DNA of 64,000 nucleotides from Verticillium longisporum. Taxonomy: Eukaryota > Ascomycota > Sordariomycetes > Glomerellales > Plectosphaerellaceae. Below are positions 21,044 to 33,635 of the stretch, one piece after another; the stretch's first letter is position 1, and each line of letters begins with the position of its first letter. The stretch spans positions 2,728,001-2,792,000 of the forward strand of contig JAETXT010000005.1 of the NCBI GenBank assembly GCA_019188255.1, in the 5' to 3' direction. The position numbers and the translations under genes were made by a program. The notes beneath the pieces are model-generated. The model had not been told where the DNA came from. It was given only the letters and a program-made list of their open reading frames with translations, and made no database searches.

Positions 21044-21859
21044 CTCCCGACGACTCCTGGCGTGCTTCCCTGCCACCCGATGGGAGGAGACGAACGCAAT
21101 ACAGACGAAGAATGAGTCCTAGGAGCAGTATAGGGAATAACGGGGCATGCTTACTGAATAGTTTGACATTCGTCAAGGGGTTGAGAGCAGCTAATGCGTG
21201 TCGCTTTTTGCCCCTCACCCATGAATTGCTGCTCCCTGCCATACTTTGGCGAAGGGAACTTATTCTGATACAGGAAGGAAACAGAGAGAACGAACAGGAA
21301 TAACCGAATCGAGTTATCTTCATATGCTAATGATGAACCATTTGGCTGATGTTGTGATGTTCTGACTGCATGGTGGGGTTTGCTAGCATTTCTTGCCGAA
21401 TGGCACGTACATTCCTGGTACCAGGAGCACTTCTTACCTTCCGATGCGGTGTACTTGGCAAGAGACTCTCCTAATTCTGATGATCTTCACATATTTCAAA
21501 TACCCTATGCGGCGAAATTCGTCAGGATGTCATGGGAACGTAGACTCAACACTTGACATTTGGCCAACGGCGGATTTGGGTACGCGATTCACCGTTCACG
21601 TTATATGGGAAAGTTCCCCTAGCTAAGGAGTTGCCGAGGCTTACTTACGACTATTTCTTGAGCAAATCCGAAAACACCGAAGGTTGACTGAATAAGAGCA
21701 CCATCCAAGTTCTTCTTGTCCGTGTCCATCCTCCAGGAGTGAACCGCAAAGATCTCATAGCCCAAGCCATGTAATTCGCCTCCAGCAAGCCTTGGCTCTG
21801 TCAATGATATGTCAGCTGATTCTCAAATTGGTTGGGGAATCTCGTCAGACATACCAGTT
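21044..21859. other. Convergent intergenic region
   Basis: Between the 3' ends of member F (plus) and member G (minus). No coding signal recognised. Confidence 0.45.
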
Positions 21860-22404
21860 TCAAATCACGAAGTCTTCTTCGGCAATCTCGTCTTTTCTTT
21901 CGTCTTCGGCATCGTTTTCGTCAATTATGACCTCCTTCTTCATGGGAGTCTCGATACTCGCGGCCTTGACCTTGGGTTTCTTCGAACGCGTGTCGAGGTT
22001 GTCGCCATCAGCCTCAACAATAGCCTTGGCACGGCCGCGCTTCTTAGCAGGCGTAGCGGAGGTCGAGGGGGACTCATCCGTGGTGCTGTCAGGGCCGACT
22101 CAAGCACGCCAGTCCTTGAGAATCTTCTTGGTCCAGCGCTGCCTGGGTGAAAATGCTTGTTAGATGATAAGTCTCGTAGAAGAACCCAGGCCTGGTAGCC
22201 ATGATCGGCTCTGATGGGCGATATGGTGAACGGCACTTACTCCATGGCAGACTTGGTGAAGGTATAGCCAAGCCGGTCCATGATGTCTTTGACCTTGGGC
22301 CAGTTGACGCCCCGGAATTCGGCGCTGTGGGACGCAACCGCCATGGTGAGGTCGCGCTCGGCGATGCCGCCGTTGGCGGCCCAGGTGGAATCCTTGGGAG
22401 GCAT
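21860..22404 (-). pseudogene. Myb-like module protein, member G, with an in-frame TGA
   Basis: Exon 1 (22404-22241) starts MPPKDSTWAANGGIAERDLT and ends RLGYTFTKSAME, with the phase-2 donor GTAAGT of the family. Exon 2 (22142-21860) continues QRWTKKILKDWRA and then hits TGA at 22100-22102. Beyond it the same frame stays open for about 79 codons with exactly the expected kind of tail: basic PAKKRGRAKA, then acidic IIDENDAEDERKDEIAEEDF. The summed length is a multiple of three. So the gene looks whole except for one nonsense codon (CGA to TGA would do it). It could be a recent pseudogene, a truncated 69-residue protein or a base error. Confidence 0.6.
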
Positions 22405-23179
22405 AGTGTGGGATGGCTTTGGGTGGTAGGCACTTGGCTATATCTACTCTAATGCGTAGGAAGTAGGCGTTAAAAGATGATAGTCAGTTGATGATGTGAT
22501 GCGACGAATAGTCGTCTAAATTTGGCAGGGGGCGGGTCGTCTAAAGCAGGTAGGATGAATCCGTCCGAGGTTGGTGGGAAGTAGATCGTCCGGTATGCGC
22601 ATCAAAGAAAACGTTCACAGGTGAGTTGGCCTCACGCAAGGCAGGTGCTGACCTGTGACCTAATTCAGGCTGCGAGTTGATGGAGCTGTTGGGTGTTAAC
22701 TCTGAACTTCTAGTATCAGAACTTCTTTGGAGGCGTTTCTGGATGTTGGGTCCTAGAGAATCAGAGCCGATAAAGAGTTGCTAGGTCACAAGGAGAAGAG
22801 CCAAGGTAGAGTCCATGCCAAACTCTCACGGACGTTACATTGAATCACAATCCACGAAGGGGAGAGTATAGCCATACTGCGCAAATGCACCCCTACAACG
22901 AGCGAGTTTATCACTTGACCACCATGTCTAATCCGGTGCCTCTGGCCTCACCCCCATGTACGGGACAGAGCATGTAGCCAAACCAACCTCAAATAGCCAG
23001 GAGCAAAACACGGACCAGAGTTGGGCACATCAAGATCAACTCGAAATTCTACGTGGCGAGCTATCCCAGTCGCCTCTCCCAATGCATGGCCACCAACGCC
23101 AGAAATGACCATCGAATGATCATGTCACCCTAAAACGCCACATCCATCGTTGACCACCCTCAGCCAGCAACAACAAGAC
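22405..23179. other. Intergenic, no gene seen
   Basis: 5' flank of member G and 3' flank of UFD1. It marks the right border of the Myb-like island. No coding signal. Confidence 0.5.
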
Positions 23180-24353
23180 TTACTTGCCGTCACGACCGTC
23201 CAACCTGCGCCCTTCGCTGGGTCCCTTCTTCTCAACGTTGGGCTTTTCGTCCGCGTCGCCCTTACGCTTCACGGCGCCTCCACGCAACGTCTGTCCCTGG
23301 CCTGCGAAGTGAGGTCGGTTGGCATTTTCCTTCTCGCGCTCCTTATCAGCGTCTGTCTTGACCGGTTTGATCTCGTAACCAAAGAAGAGCTTGTTGGGCG
23401 GGAGACGGAGAGGCGCTGGTCCAGCCGCCCGACGAGGCAAGGGGCCAGTAGGGGCCGGGTTAGCCGATACACCACCGATGGGGGTGGCCGACTGGGGTGT
23501 GGACGTCTTGCTGGTCTTGCCAGGCTTCAGTCGCTGGCCTTCACCATAAAAGTTGGAAATGTTGGCCGTGACGGACGGTGCGATGGCGCCGTAGTTGATG
23601 GCCTGAGCCATGGTGCCCTGGCTGTGCAGGAGGCCGCCGGCGGGGAGACCGCCACGTACACTGCGAGGGGTGCTGGTGCCGCTGCCGCGGGGCTGGCGCT
23701 CGGGCTCAACGTAGCCGACGGGCGGCGCAAAGTCAACCTCGACATCCGTCTCGATCATGCTGACACCCATCTTGTCCGTCTCGGGCTTGACCTCGAGAAC
23801 AGCAACATCGTAGACTTCGTCATTGTACGAAAAGTTGAACACGTCACCCTTGGTGAGAGTGGCGAAGTTCCTAAACGCCTTCTCCAGCACAGCCTTGGGA
23901 TCGCTGATATCGAGAAAGTTGACCGACTGGGGCTGGAGCTTGACATGCCTCGCGAGCTCCAGAGAGGTCGTCTTAATTTGTATGAGATCGCCAACATCGA
24001 GGCCCAGTGTTTGCATCATCTGCAGCTGTTAGCATGACAACTTGGCGGCTACCGGTGATTTGAATGTCAGCATACCCATTGTGGCAGGTATGCCTTGCCC
24101 TCTTCAGCCACAAACTCCAGCACACCAGCGTGCGAGTGCTTGCCCTTTTCCCCGTTTATAATCTCCATGATCAGGGGCCACTGTACGTGGAGTTTGGAAA
24201 CCTTGTCGAGAGCGGAAGGCGGGAGAAAGATCTTGCATCCATAGTGAGGTCAGGTCGCTCGGGGCCGGGGGCAAAGACCATAGGATAGCATCGGTAGTAT
24301 TCGTCGAAGCGTTGGACAATCGGCCGGCGGCCACCACGGGAGAACTGGTACAT
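23180..24353 (-). CDS. UFD1: Ubiquitin fusion degradation protein 1 (one frame break)
   Basis: Two exons (24353-24076, 24019-23180). Exon 1 has RFDEYYRCYPMVFAPGPERP, the highly conserved UFD1 start, then CKIFLPPSALDKVSKLHVQW and GVLEFVAEEGKAYLPQW. Exon 2 begins MMQTLGLDVGDLIQIKTTSL and has KLQPQSVNFLDISDPKAVLE. UFD1 with NPL4 is the ubiquitin-binding adaptor of the CDC48/p97 segregase in ER-associated degradation and chromatin extraction. Between ERPDL and YGCKIF one base is missing (near 24243-24247); adding it restores NYGCKIFLPPSALDK and a 372-residue protein of normal length. The gene is essential in yeast, so an assembly indel is more likely than loss. Confidence 0.93.
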
Positions 24354-25118
24354 GTTGGCCTAGCTGTGGTCGAAGGTCGAGGCGGAGCTATCGAGGACGA
24401 TTAGGACTGGTGCGGAGGGGCGTGACTCGAGCTACACCAACAGACAGAATGAATGTGCAGAGTTGGCTGCTGAAGAAAATGGGCGAAGAATCTGAAGATG
24501 ACGGTCTGTTGATTATCAGGATTGAGTATCAGAGGTGGCGGCTTGCTGTATGAAGGAGGTGGGTTGGCGTTTGTCTCTTGAAGCAGAAGGTTGGCGGCTT
24601 TAGTGGGATGTGGAAGCTGCTCGAGGCCGCTGATGAATGACGACCGACTGAAGTGCGCTGGAGTTCCGCATGCTCCGCATTGACACTGGAGGATTAGCGC
24701 CCCGATTCGGAGATGGTGACCCTCTACTTGAACATGATCCTCACATCACCACCAGAACTCCGTGCAACGAGCTCAAATTGATTGATTTGAACATCAATAA
24801 TTGAGAGGTCAGCTTTTCAGTTTCAATTTCCATCGAACACATCCTTGCGAGCTCCCAGAACACGGCTCTTTGGTAAGGATGTGTACAGTACGGCTCGCAT
24901 AACTACATACATCAACACGGACCGCTGCGACTTAAGGTACCTACTTCAACTCCGTCATCAAGAGCTCTCGACGAACAGACCCCACTCACCATCAAAAGCT
25001 CTCCCGAGCTCCTCCAAGCTCGCGACCTGCCGCAGACCTCCAGACGCCACGTCCCACCCTCAACAGCGTGCCAATCACCTCACGCACTTATAACCATATC
25101 CCATCATTGCCCATCCCC
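24354..25118. promoter_or_regulatory. Divergent promoter region of UFD1 and LIN1
   Basis: 765 bp between two divergently read core genes. A short AAGGTACCTAC repeat piece lies near 24937. No specific binding site is claimed. Confidence 0.4.
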
Positions 25119-26513
25119 ATGGCATCCCGACACACAGCCGCGCGCCCCAAGCGCGCAGGCGAAGACTTCGCCCGCACCCATCACCACGACACAGCAGACC
25201 CCGACTCGAAAAAAGTAAAGTTTGACGTCCGCACCCCCTCAGCCCTCGCCGCCGACGCGCGTGAGGAGGACGCCGTCCTCGAAGCCGACGTCATCGGCGG
25301 CGGCGCGGCCACAAAGCGCGGCGCCGTCAACCTCGACGGCTACGACAGCGACTCGGACGGCGAGACGTTTAATACGCGCGCCGACAATCGGGCGCTTGGC
25401 AAGGGCGAGGCCAACATTCTCGAGCAGCTGGACAATTACGACTCGAAGAGCGCCGGCGGCGGATCCAAGGGGGGCGAAGCCAATGCGGCGGACGACGACG
25501 ACGATGACGACATGTTTGCCGAGCCGAAGGATGCGCCAAAGAAAGCTGCTGAGGCGCCCGAATCGACGGTCGAGGCGAAGAAGAAGGCAAAGGCTGTGCA
25601 TTTCTTGCAAGATACCGATATAGAAGGGCAAGACATGCAGAGCAAGAGCGGCGGTCAGATTCGCCTGGATGATGAGGAATCAGACGACAACGAGGAAACG
25701 CGCGACATGGCCATGCAGGAGGAGGGTATCGACGAAGAGGTCGGCCTTGGTGGCCTCAAGCGGAATGCGCCAAAAGTCGAGGCCTTCAACATGAAGGACG
25801 AGCAAGAAGAGGGACGTTTCGACGCGGACGGAAACTTTATTCGCAAAGCAGTGGATCCAGATGCGCAACACGACAAATGGCTCGACGGCGTCAGCAAGAA
25901 GGAGATGAAGAAGGCCGCCGAGGCCCATGAGAGGCGCGAGGCCGAGGCGAGGCGGTTGCGAATGGAGAACGACAGCTTGTTGACGACAGATATTCTGAAG
26001 AGTCTGATTCTGAAGCTGGACAAGGGCGAGACACCACTGGAAGCACTCGCGAGGCTGGGCAAAGGACAAGCGAAACAGAAGAAAATCCCGAAATGGAAAC
26101 TCAAAAAGCAGAAAGGAGGCGCGGAGGGTATGGACGTCGACCAGCCGGAGAAGGCCGAGGACCCTGAGCAGAAGAGGATACGAGAGGCCATTGCAGCCAT
26201 CACTGACGCGGCTGATAAATTGTTGAGCCGAGATCGTGCTGAGATCTACGACGAGGAACGAGAAGTCCTCCTCAGAGAGTGGCAGCGCGAAACCGGCGAG
26301 GATTGGGTGGAGCCGACGCAAGAGGCAGAATCGCAAGAGGGCAAGATGTGGGAATTCCGGTGGGTGGATGGCCGCGATGACGCGGACAAGCAAGGGCCAT
26401 TCGACAGCCAGACCATGAAAGCATGGCAAGATGCTGGGTACTTCGGAGAAGGCGTCGAGTTTAGGCCGGCAGGCGATGAGAATGAATGGAGCAGGGTCGC
26501 AGGTTTTGCGTAG
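25119..26513 (+). CDS. LIN1: LIN1 / CD2BP2-like GYF-domain protein (U5 snRNP-associated)
   Basis: A single exon, 464 residues. The N-terminus has RPKRAGEDF and VNLDGYDSDSDGE, then an Asp run; the middle has KVEAFNMKDEQEEGRFDADG-NF, the typical LIN1/CD2BP2 block. The C-terminal GYF domain reads MWEFRWVDG, GPFDSQTMKAWQDAGYFGEG, about residues 405-450. Yeast Lin1 and human CD2BP2 (U5-52K) bind U5 snRNP proteins such as Prp8 and Prp6, and the GYF domain binds Pro-rich ligands. A start 17 codons upstream (25068) is open, but the MASR start at 25119 is preferred. It is convergent with RVB2, 196 bp apart. Confidence 0.9.
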   Translation: MASRHTAARPKRAGEDFARTHHHDTADPDSKKVKFDVRTPSALAADAREEDAVLEADVIGGGAATKRGAVNLDGYDSDSDGETFNTRADNRALGKGEANILEQLDNYDSKSAGGGSKGGEANAADDDDDDDMFAEPKDAPKKAAEAPESTVEAKKKAKAVHFLQDTDIEGQDMQSKSGGQIRLDDEESDDNEETRDMAMQEEGIDEEVGLGGLKRNAPKVEAFNMKDEQEEGRFDADGNFIRKAVDPDAQHDKWLDGVSKKEMKKAAEAHERREAEARRLRMENDSLLTTDILKSLILKLDKGETPLEALARLGKGQAKQKKIPKWKLKKQKGGAEGMDVDQPEKAEDPEQKRIREAIAAITDAADKLLSRDRAEIYDEEREVLLREWQRETGEDWVEPTQEAESQEGKMWEFRWVDGRDDADKQGPFDSQTMKAWQDAGYFGEGVEFRPAGDENEWSRVAGFA

Positions 26514-26709
26514 CAAGATTTTTTTTTTTAAAAAAAATACCACTTTCAAGCACTTGGAGCTGCTATTTAAAACAGCGACATTCAGTCCAAACCAAGCATC
26601 ACAGCGATGCCATTCTCTTGTTGTATGGTACAGTATTCTACCGCCTTCCCGGCGAAACGCATCCGATTTTACGTCCACCCCCTAACGCCAAACTGCAAGG
26701 ATCAAATAC

Positions 26710-28251
<1,542 letters not shown>

Positions 28252-29560
28252 CTTGAATGCGATATTGTGGAATCGCTGTGGTGAAAGTGATGCAGAATCT
28301 CCGTGGTGATGAATGCGACAGGTTACGCAGCCTGGATCGACTTTGGGGGTGCTAGGATGCAGAGAGCTAGACGTTGCGCGGCAGAAAATGTCCAGAGCGC
28401 GCTTGCGGCGTCTGCAGCCTGCGCCGGGGTGGATACGTATATCTAGGCCCACGCCTGTTTTTCCATTTCACCCAGGTACATCAAAGCTCACAGCCGCGAC
28501 GCGTCGCATTGGTGAAGTCCATTTAATGCCTTGCCGTATCTTCCAGGGTCTCACACTCAACGACCCCCCACCTTGCCCGGCTCCCCGCTCTCTGTCTCCT
28601 CTTGTCAGCCTCCGAATGCGCATTTTCGCATCACACTCAGCCCAGAGTCATTTGCACAGCACGGGGCGGCATGCCCACGTACCCACTCTAGGTACATTGC
28701 TTGGCAGACGACTCTTGTAGCCAGTCTGACCAAACCCCCCCCACCGTTGCACGTTATCTTCAAGGATCACATAAAAACTGCCTCCACATCCATGAAATAT
28801 TGCAACGCTCGGCTTGATAGCCTACCTCCTGACGTCGTCGGCCTTGTCTCTTTTTCGTATGACTGGGGAGGAAGGCATTCATTCCAGCTCCCTAACAAAC
28901 TCTCACAAGCCTGGGACCAACCGCATATAAAGTAATCGAGGACCACGCCTGCCACCTGAAATTGGCGATCCTCTTGGCAAAAAGAGCTGACCAGGCCAGC
29001 CTCTGTGAATCCACATCCCATCCCATTACTTACACTTGACGCTTGACCAGGGTCAAACCGCACCGGCCCAACCGGAGTCTTGTTGGCGCTAGAAAGCGGT
29101 TCAAAATCAGCCTGGTGGTCCTCGCGACCACCAGGTGCTTCGGTCGTGTTCCATCTCAGCCCTTTGGTTCCCGTCCTTCCCTTCCCTTCACTCGGTGGGA
29201 CGGCGTCAGGCAGATACTTTCCTGCAATACTTGCACTCGACGGCAATCAATTCTGTGGCATCAAGCGTTTCTCGTTCCTCTCTGCTTTCCAGTCTTTCGT
29301 CGCAATCTCGATACCCCTCGCACACGTGCGTTTTGTTTGTCCTCCACCTTCAAGATACCCCGACGACGTACCGTTCTTGCCTGCTCCGCCAGCATTCATA
29401 GCATAATATCAGCACCTGCCTCCTTGTTTCCGTTTGGTTCACCAATACTTCGAGCCCTTTCGCAGGGGTTGAACCTCGCACGACGACAGCAACACACGAC
29501 AGAAACAGCCACGTGACAGCACAAGCACTGATCCTCACTTACCTATGACATACCTGCATC
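28252..29560. promoter_or_regulatory. Divergent upstream region of RVB2 and the coiled-coil gene
   Basis: 1.3 kb without supported coding sequence. CT-rich stretches toward 29100-29500 fit a long 5' leader of the plus-strand gene. A small TCTAGGTACATT piece lies near 28687. Confidence 0.4.
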
Positions 29561-31648
29561 ATGTCGAGAAGAGACGACGCGGGCCGTATGAGCGCGTACA
29601 ACTATGCCGACCGGCGCGACGGCGAGAGAAGCGGGTACAATCAACAACAAAACGTTAGGGTCAGAAGCCCGCTGAGGGACAACACCTTGCGGGATCGCAA
29701 CCGCGACTGGGAACGGAACCTTGATCGCGAGCGCTCTCCTGGCGCGAGTGGCCGACGCAACTCGGCAGATTTTCGCAAAGAGTACCGAGACGGCGCACAG
29801 GGTCGAGACAGGTTTCAGCAGAACGGCGGCTTCTCTCCACCACGTGGTCCAGCAAGCCATCGCCCGCAAGAGCCACCTCGGGGTACGTCTTCTTTGAGTT
29901 TGTCGGCGAGCCCTCGTGGACTTCAGGAGCTAACGATGACATGTCATGCCACAGGGCCCGGCTTGAACAGATCCGCGACAGCGCCCAATCCGTCCGCACT
30001 CAAATCAGGTCCCCTATCCACGGCAGCGCAACAATCCGACGCCGATGTCCTCCTCCGCCTTTTTCGCAACGTTGTGACTCCAGTCACAGATCGCACGTTG
30101 CTCAAAAAACAAAGACATGAGGTCGAGAAGGCATGCGTTCGACAGAGGATGGAACTTGAGAAGGGCGCTTCCAAGCACAACGATTTTCCTTCGGTGCGCG
30201 ATGTGCATGCCCATGTTACCAAGAAACTGGACCTGAAAATGGAGGTGTTGAATAAAGAACTCGAGCACAACAATACCACCCTCAACAATGAGACAAGAAT
30301 TTGGCTCGAGAAACTGCTCGAGTTGGCGGCCCATGCTCCACCTACCCATGCCAGGATGGAACCCCAGCCACAGCAACAGGGTGGCGTCGACTCTCGGCTT
30401 GATGCTCTCGAGAAGCGAATGGTGGACCGGGAGACGGCTTGGGAAGAAAAACAGGCGGTCCGGACAAAACAGCATGATGATGCACTCGCGAGACAAGCAG
30501 AGCGGATCTCGGCGCTTGAGGCCAACATGGTTGATGCCACGGGCCATATCCAGAGCTTGCAAAATGAGAATGCATCTTTGAAGTCCGAACTCAAGACTGC
30601 GGCAGACTCGACTTTGAGGCCTACACCCGAGGTCCCAGCGTTGGCTGCCTCGCAGACGTTGCAGGCCTTGGTTGACACGATGCGAGACGAGATGCGAGCT
30701 CTCACGGCCAAGGTCGATGAGGCCACAGCACCTCTTGCTGACACTGACATGGACTTTATCAACGAGTCTTGTACTGACATCAATGTCAAGCTGCCCGTTC
30801 TGGAATCCGAGGTCAATCGACTGAAAGAGATGGAATCCAAGCTCGTCACCATCGAACAGCATGACCAAAGCTGCAGCACGGTGCAGGACAAGCTAAATAA
30901 CATGGCGGTACTGTTTGGCAACCTGATCAAGAAGGACAGGGCAGAGACAGACACGCGCTTCGCATCTCTGGAGACGAGCAGCCGACAACTCTCCTTACTG
31001 GCGCCTGAGCCTGCGGCACCAGCAGCCTCCCAACATGGTTCGGCGGCGCCCGAGGCGCTCAACACGGTCGAGGAACGCGAGCGAGCACTCGAGGAAGCGA
31101 GACAGGGCGAACCTGCGACAGGTGCAGCCAGTGCCATCCCGGGCGCCAGAAGCTCGATCGACATACAGAATACGACAAATAGACTGCAGGCGCTCGAGGC
31201 CAGGGTCGACTCCCACGAGAGTACGTTTTTGACCAATGACAAGCTCATCGAACATGCGCAATGGGCGGCAGATAATGTCGGCCGCCTGGTGGGCCGCACG
31301 AACGATCTCGAAGCTCGCTGCAAAGCCAACGACAACTGGCAGCACCAGATCAAGGGGAGCATAACACAGGTGGAGGGTACGATTAAGAGCTGCGAAAAGT
31401 GGATGAACGGGCAGGTCGAGGGCCTCCTGCTCTCGCTCAACGTGCTGGACAGCCAGTACAACAATCTGACAACGGAAGGCCTTGCGCAGATGATTGGTGG
31501 CCACATACAGAACCAGGACCACGAGACGGTGACACGGCTACAGGAGCACAATAACGAGGTCGGACAGCTCTTGTCGGCCATGGATCGACGGATCAAGGGG
31601 CTGGAGACGGTCGGACTGGGTCACAACCCCGAGGGCAGCAGCGTTTAA
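29561..31648 (+). CDS. Coiled-coil protein of unknown function
   Basis: Two exons (29561-29882, 29955-31648), 671 residues. The 72-nt intron has GTACGT, a GCTAAC branch site and CCACAG; because its length is a multiple of three the frame is open across it, but splicing removes an unlikely low-complexity insert. The N-terminus is Arg/Asp/Asn-rich and disordered (RDRNRDWERNLDRERSP). Most of the rest is heptad-like: RLDALEKRMVDRETAWEEKQ, LEANMVDATGHIQSLQNENA, LQALEARVDSHESTF, RLQEHNNEVGQLLSAMDRRI. This suggests an elongated dimeric or trimeric coiled coil. No known family is recognised; a scaffold or structural role is only a guess. Confidence 0.8.
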   Translation: MSRRDDAGRMSAYNYADRRDGERSGYNQQQNVRVRSPLRDNTLRDRNRDWERNLDRERSPGASGRRNSADFRKEYRDGAQGRDRFQQNGGFSPPRGPASHRPQEPPRGTSSLSLSASPRGLQELTMTCHATGPGLNRSATAPNPSALKSGPLSTAAQQSDADVLLRLFRNVVTPVTDRTLLKKQRHEVEKACVRQRMELEKGASKHNDFPSVRDVHAHVTKKLDLKMEVLNKELEHNNTTLNNETRIWLEKLLELAAHAPPTHARMEPQPQQQGGVDSRLDALEKRMVDRETAWEEKQAVRTKQHDDALARQAERISALEANMVDATGHIQSLQNENASLKSELKTAADSTLRPTPEVPALAASQTLQALVDTMRDEMRALTAKVDEATAPLADTDMDFINESCTDINVKLPVLESEVNRLKEMESKLVTIEQHDQSCSTVQDKLNNMAVLFGNLIKKDRAETDTRFASLETSSRQLSLLAPEPAAPAASQHGSAAPEALNTVEERERALEEARQGEPATGAASAIPGARSSIDIQNTTNRLQALEARVDSHESTFLTNDKLIEHAQWAADNVGRLVGRTNDLEARCKANDNWQHQIKGSITQVEGTIKSCEKWMNGQVEGLLLSLNVLDSQYNNLTTEGLAQMIGGHIQNQDHETVTRLQEHNNEVGQLLSAMDRRIKGLETVGLGHNPEGSSV

Positions 31649-31913
31649 CGTTTTGCATGTTCTGCCAAATGGCCACGGAGAAGGGGTTTGGACCTCCAGA
31701 TGACCAAGGGACTCGAGTCCGTTGGCACCACCTAGCTGAAGAGTTTCCTCCTCTGATTGAAACCCAATAACGAGTTATGATGAGGGACCCGTTCTGCATC
31801 TAGCATCACCAGCGCTGACTGACGAGATGCAATTGCACTTGCTTGTGAGATGAGACTGCTATGGATGTATGTCATTGATGCTTGATGCTACCCCACAAAA
31901 TGCGTCAAACCTG

Positions 31914-31967
31914 CCTACATACTTAGGTACCCAGTAGCATGCCGTACATAGGTACCTAGGGTACCTT
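31914..31967. repeat. TACCTAGG palindromic repeats
   Basis: Units such as TTAGGTAC and GGTACCTAGGGTACC, the same family as at 3111-3180. Confidence 0.75.
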
Positions 31968-32484
31968 GTCAGGTTGCCTTCAGGCTACTTAGCCTCGAGT
32001 AGGCGCCTTAACTTTGGTGGCTGCATAGGGAGGTTGCCACATCTAGGGCACCTGTCAGGAGCATTTCAGTGTTTGGCGCCTCCATCGGGCGATGAATACG
32101 CCCTGTAGGCGTCGATGGCGGGGGTTTTGGCAGGCGCCAGAGCGGGCTGCTAGACAGGGACCAGGCAGGCAGATGCAGACACCAGCCCCCCCCCCCCCCC
32201 GGCCCTGGCCCGGCCAGGCTCTCTCCAAGTCAAGTCTCTTCCTCCGATCACCAGCACCAACCATCACTGCGGTCCGCGTTCCCGTCTCGTCATCCCGTGT
32301 GTGTGACGAGTGGCCGTATCGAGAAGAGTGGGAATCCATCGAACAAAGCGCCTTTGTCTCTTGACAGCACCGGCATGGTCCTGGATTGATAGGTCATTGG
32401 CGAGCAACAGCGCGCTTGTCTACTCTACTCAGCTAACGAGGCTCACCGACAGGCGCCCAAGCCCAAGGGCCTTACAGCGCATTG

Positions 32485-32528
32485 GTACGGTACCTACTTT
32501 ACCTTACCTAAGGTAGGTAGGTAGGTAC
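32485..32528. repeat. TACCT/AGGTA repeats
   Basis: ACCTACTTTACCTTACCTAA followed by GGTAGGTAGGTAGG, an inverted arrangement of the same unit. A smaller TACCTACCTGACCTACCTG tract follows near 32693-32711. Confidence 0.75.
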
Positions 32529-33635
32529 GCCTTGCAGCATCACATCGCATCGCCTCTACCATTCGGTTCCCTGCGACGGTGCGGCAGAGCTTCAAGCTGT
32601 GGGTCGGCTTCTTCACTGCTGCAAGGGCTCTTTGGCTTCCACGTCGGGGGTTCAAGCGGGTCAGCTTCTCTCTTCCCACCCCCCCTTGCCTTACCTACCT
32701 GACCTACCTGGGTAAGACAACACGACCTGGGAGGGAGCATCACGAACCCCAACGACGGACTTTTCGAGCAAGCCTGATTTCTGCCTCAGAGCCATCGGCT
32801 GCATCCCAACATCCCTCCCAGCACACCGACACGAGTTGACGAAGCAATTGCTATTGCCGGATCGCGCGACACCCACCCCCCGCCGACCACGTCACCTCTT
32901 CCACGCGCGCATATAGCATATAGCCTTTTGCGATCTCTATCGGGGACGAACTGGGTCGCGTGCTTGTCGTATCACATCGTTTCGTGCCGCACCGCACCGC
33001 ACTGCACCGCACCTCAGTCATCCGCATCTTTCTCCACTGCATCTCCTTCTCCTCCCCCCCATCGACACCTCCGACACGATTGCCGGCATCTCAATAGACA
33101 GCCTGCACAGCACCGATTGACCTGCCATCGACACTGCAGACGACATTGATTGCGCAAGCGCACGCGTCAATCCCTCGAACGAATTCGACCACAGTCTTGC
33201 CTCCATTGCGGGAACGTTATCTTGGCACTTGCTTGCCGCGACTAGCCTGTAAGGGTCAGCCGCGAGGGTTCGCGACACGGCCTCTGTTGTGGGCCACGGA
33301 GAGAGCTCTGTGCTCTGCTCCAACGCCCATTCTTTTCCTTGTTCCTGGGACGGCGGGCGTCCGGCAGAAAAAATACACATCCCGCCTTTGTTCCTCTTTC
33401 AGTCGTCGACCAGCGAGCAAGCGAGCCAGCGAACGATTCATCGACCCACGGGTGTCTTTGCCCGCATCGCATCGGTCTAGCACCGCTGCCCGCCAACGCC
33501 AACACCAACACCACCACCACCACACTCGGTCCCTGTCAACCCATTTCCCCGTCTGCCATCTGCGTCCAACCCGACTGCCGCCTAACGACGCGCGATTGCC
33601 GCCCCATGCTCCAGGAATGCCAACCCCGCTGAACC

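Larger units (their letters stand above)
31649..33635. other. Intergenic with several repeat tracts, no gene seen
   Basis: About 2 kb between two plus-strand genes. It contains a C15 run (32186-32200), three TACCTAGG-type clusters, and from about 32990 CT/CA-rich leader-like DNA before the next gene. Open frames here are short and without domains. Confidence 0.5.
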
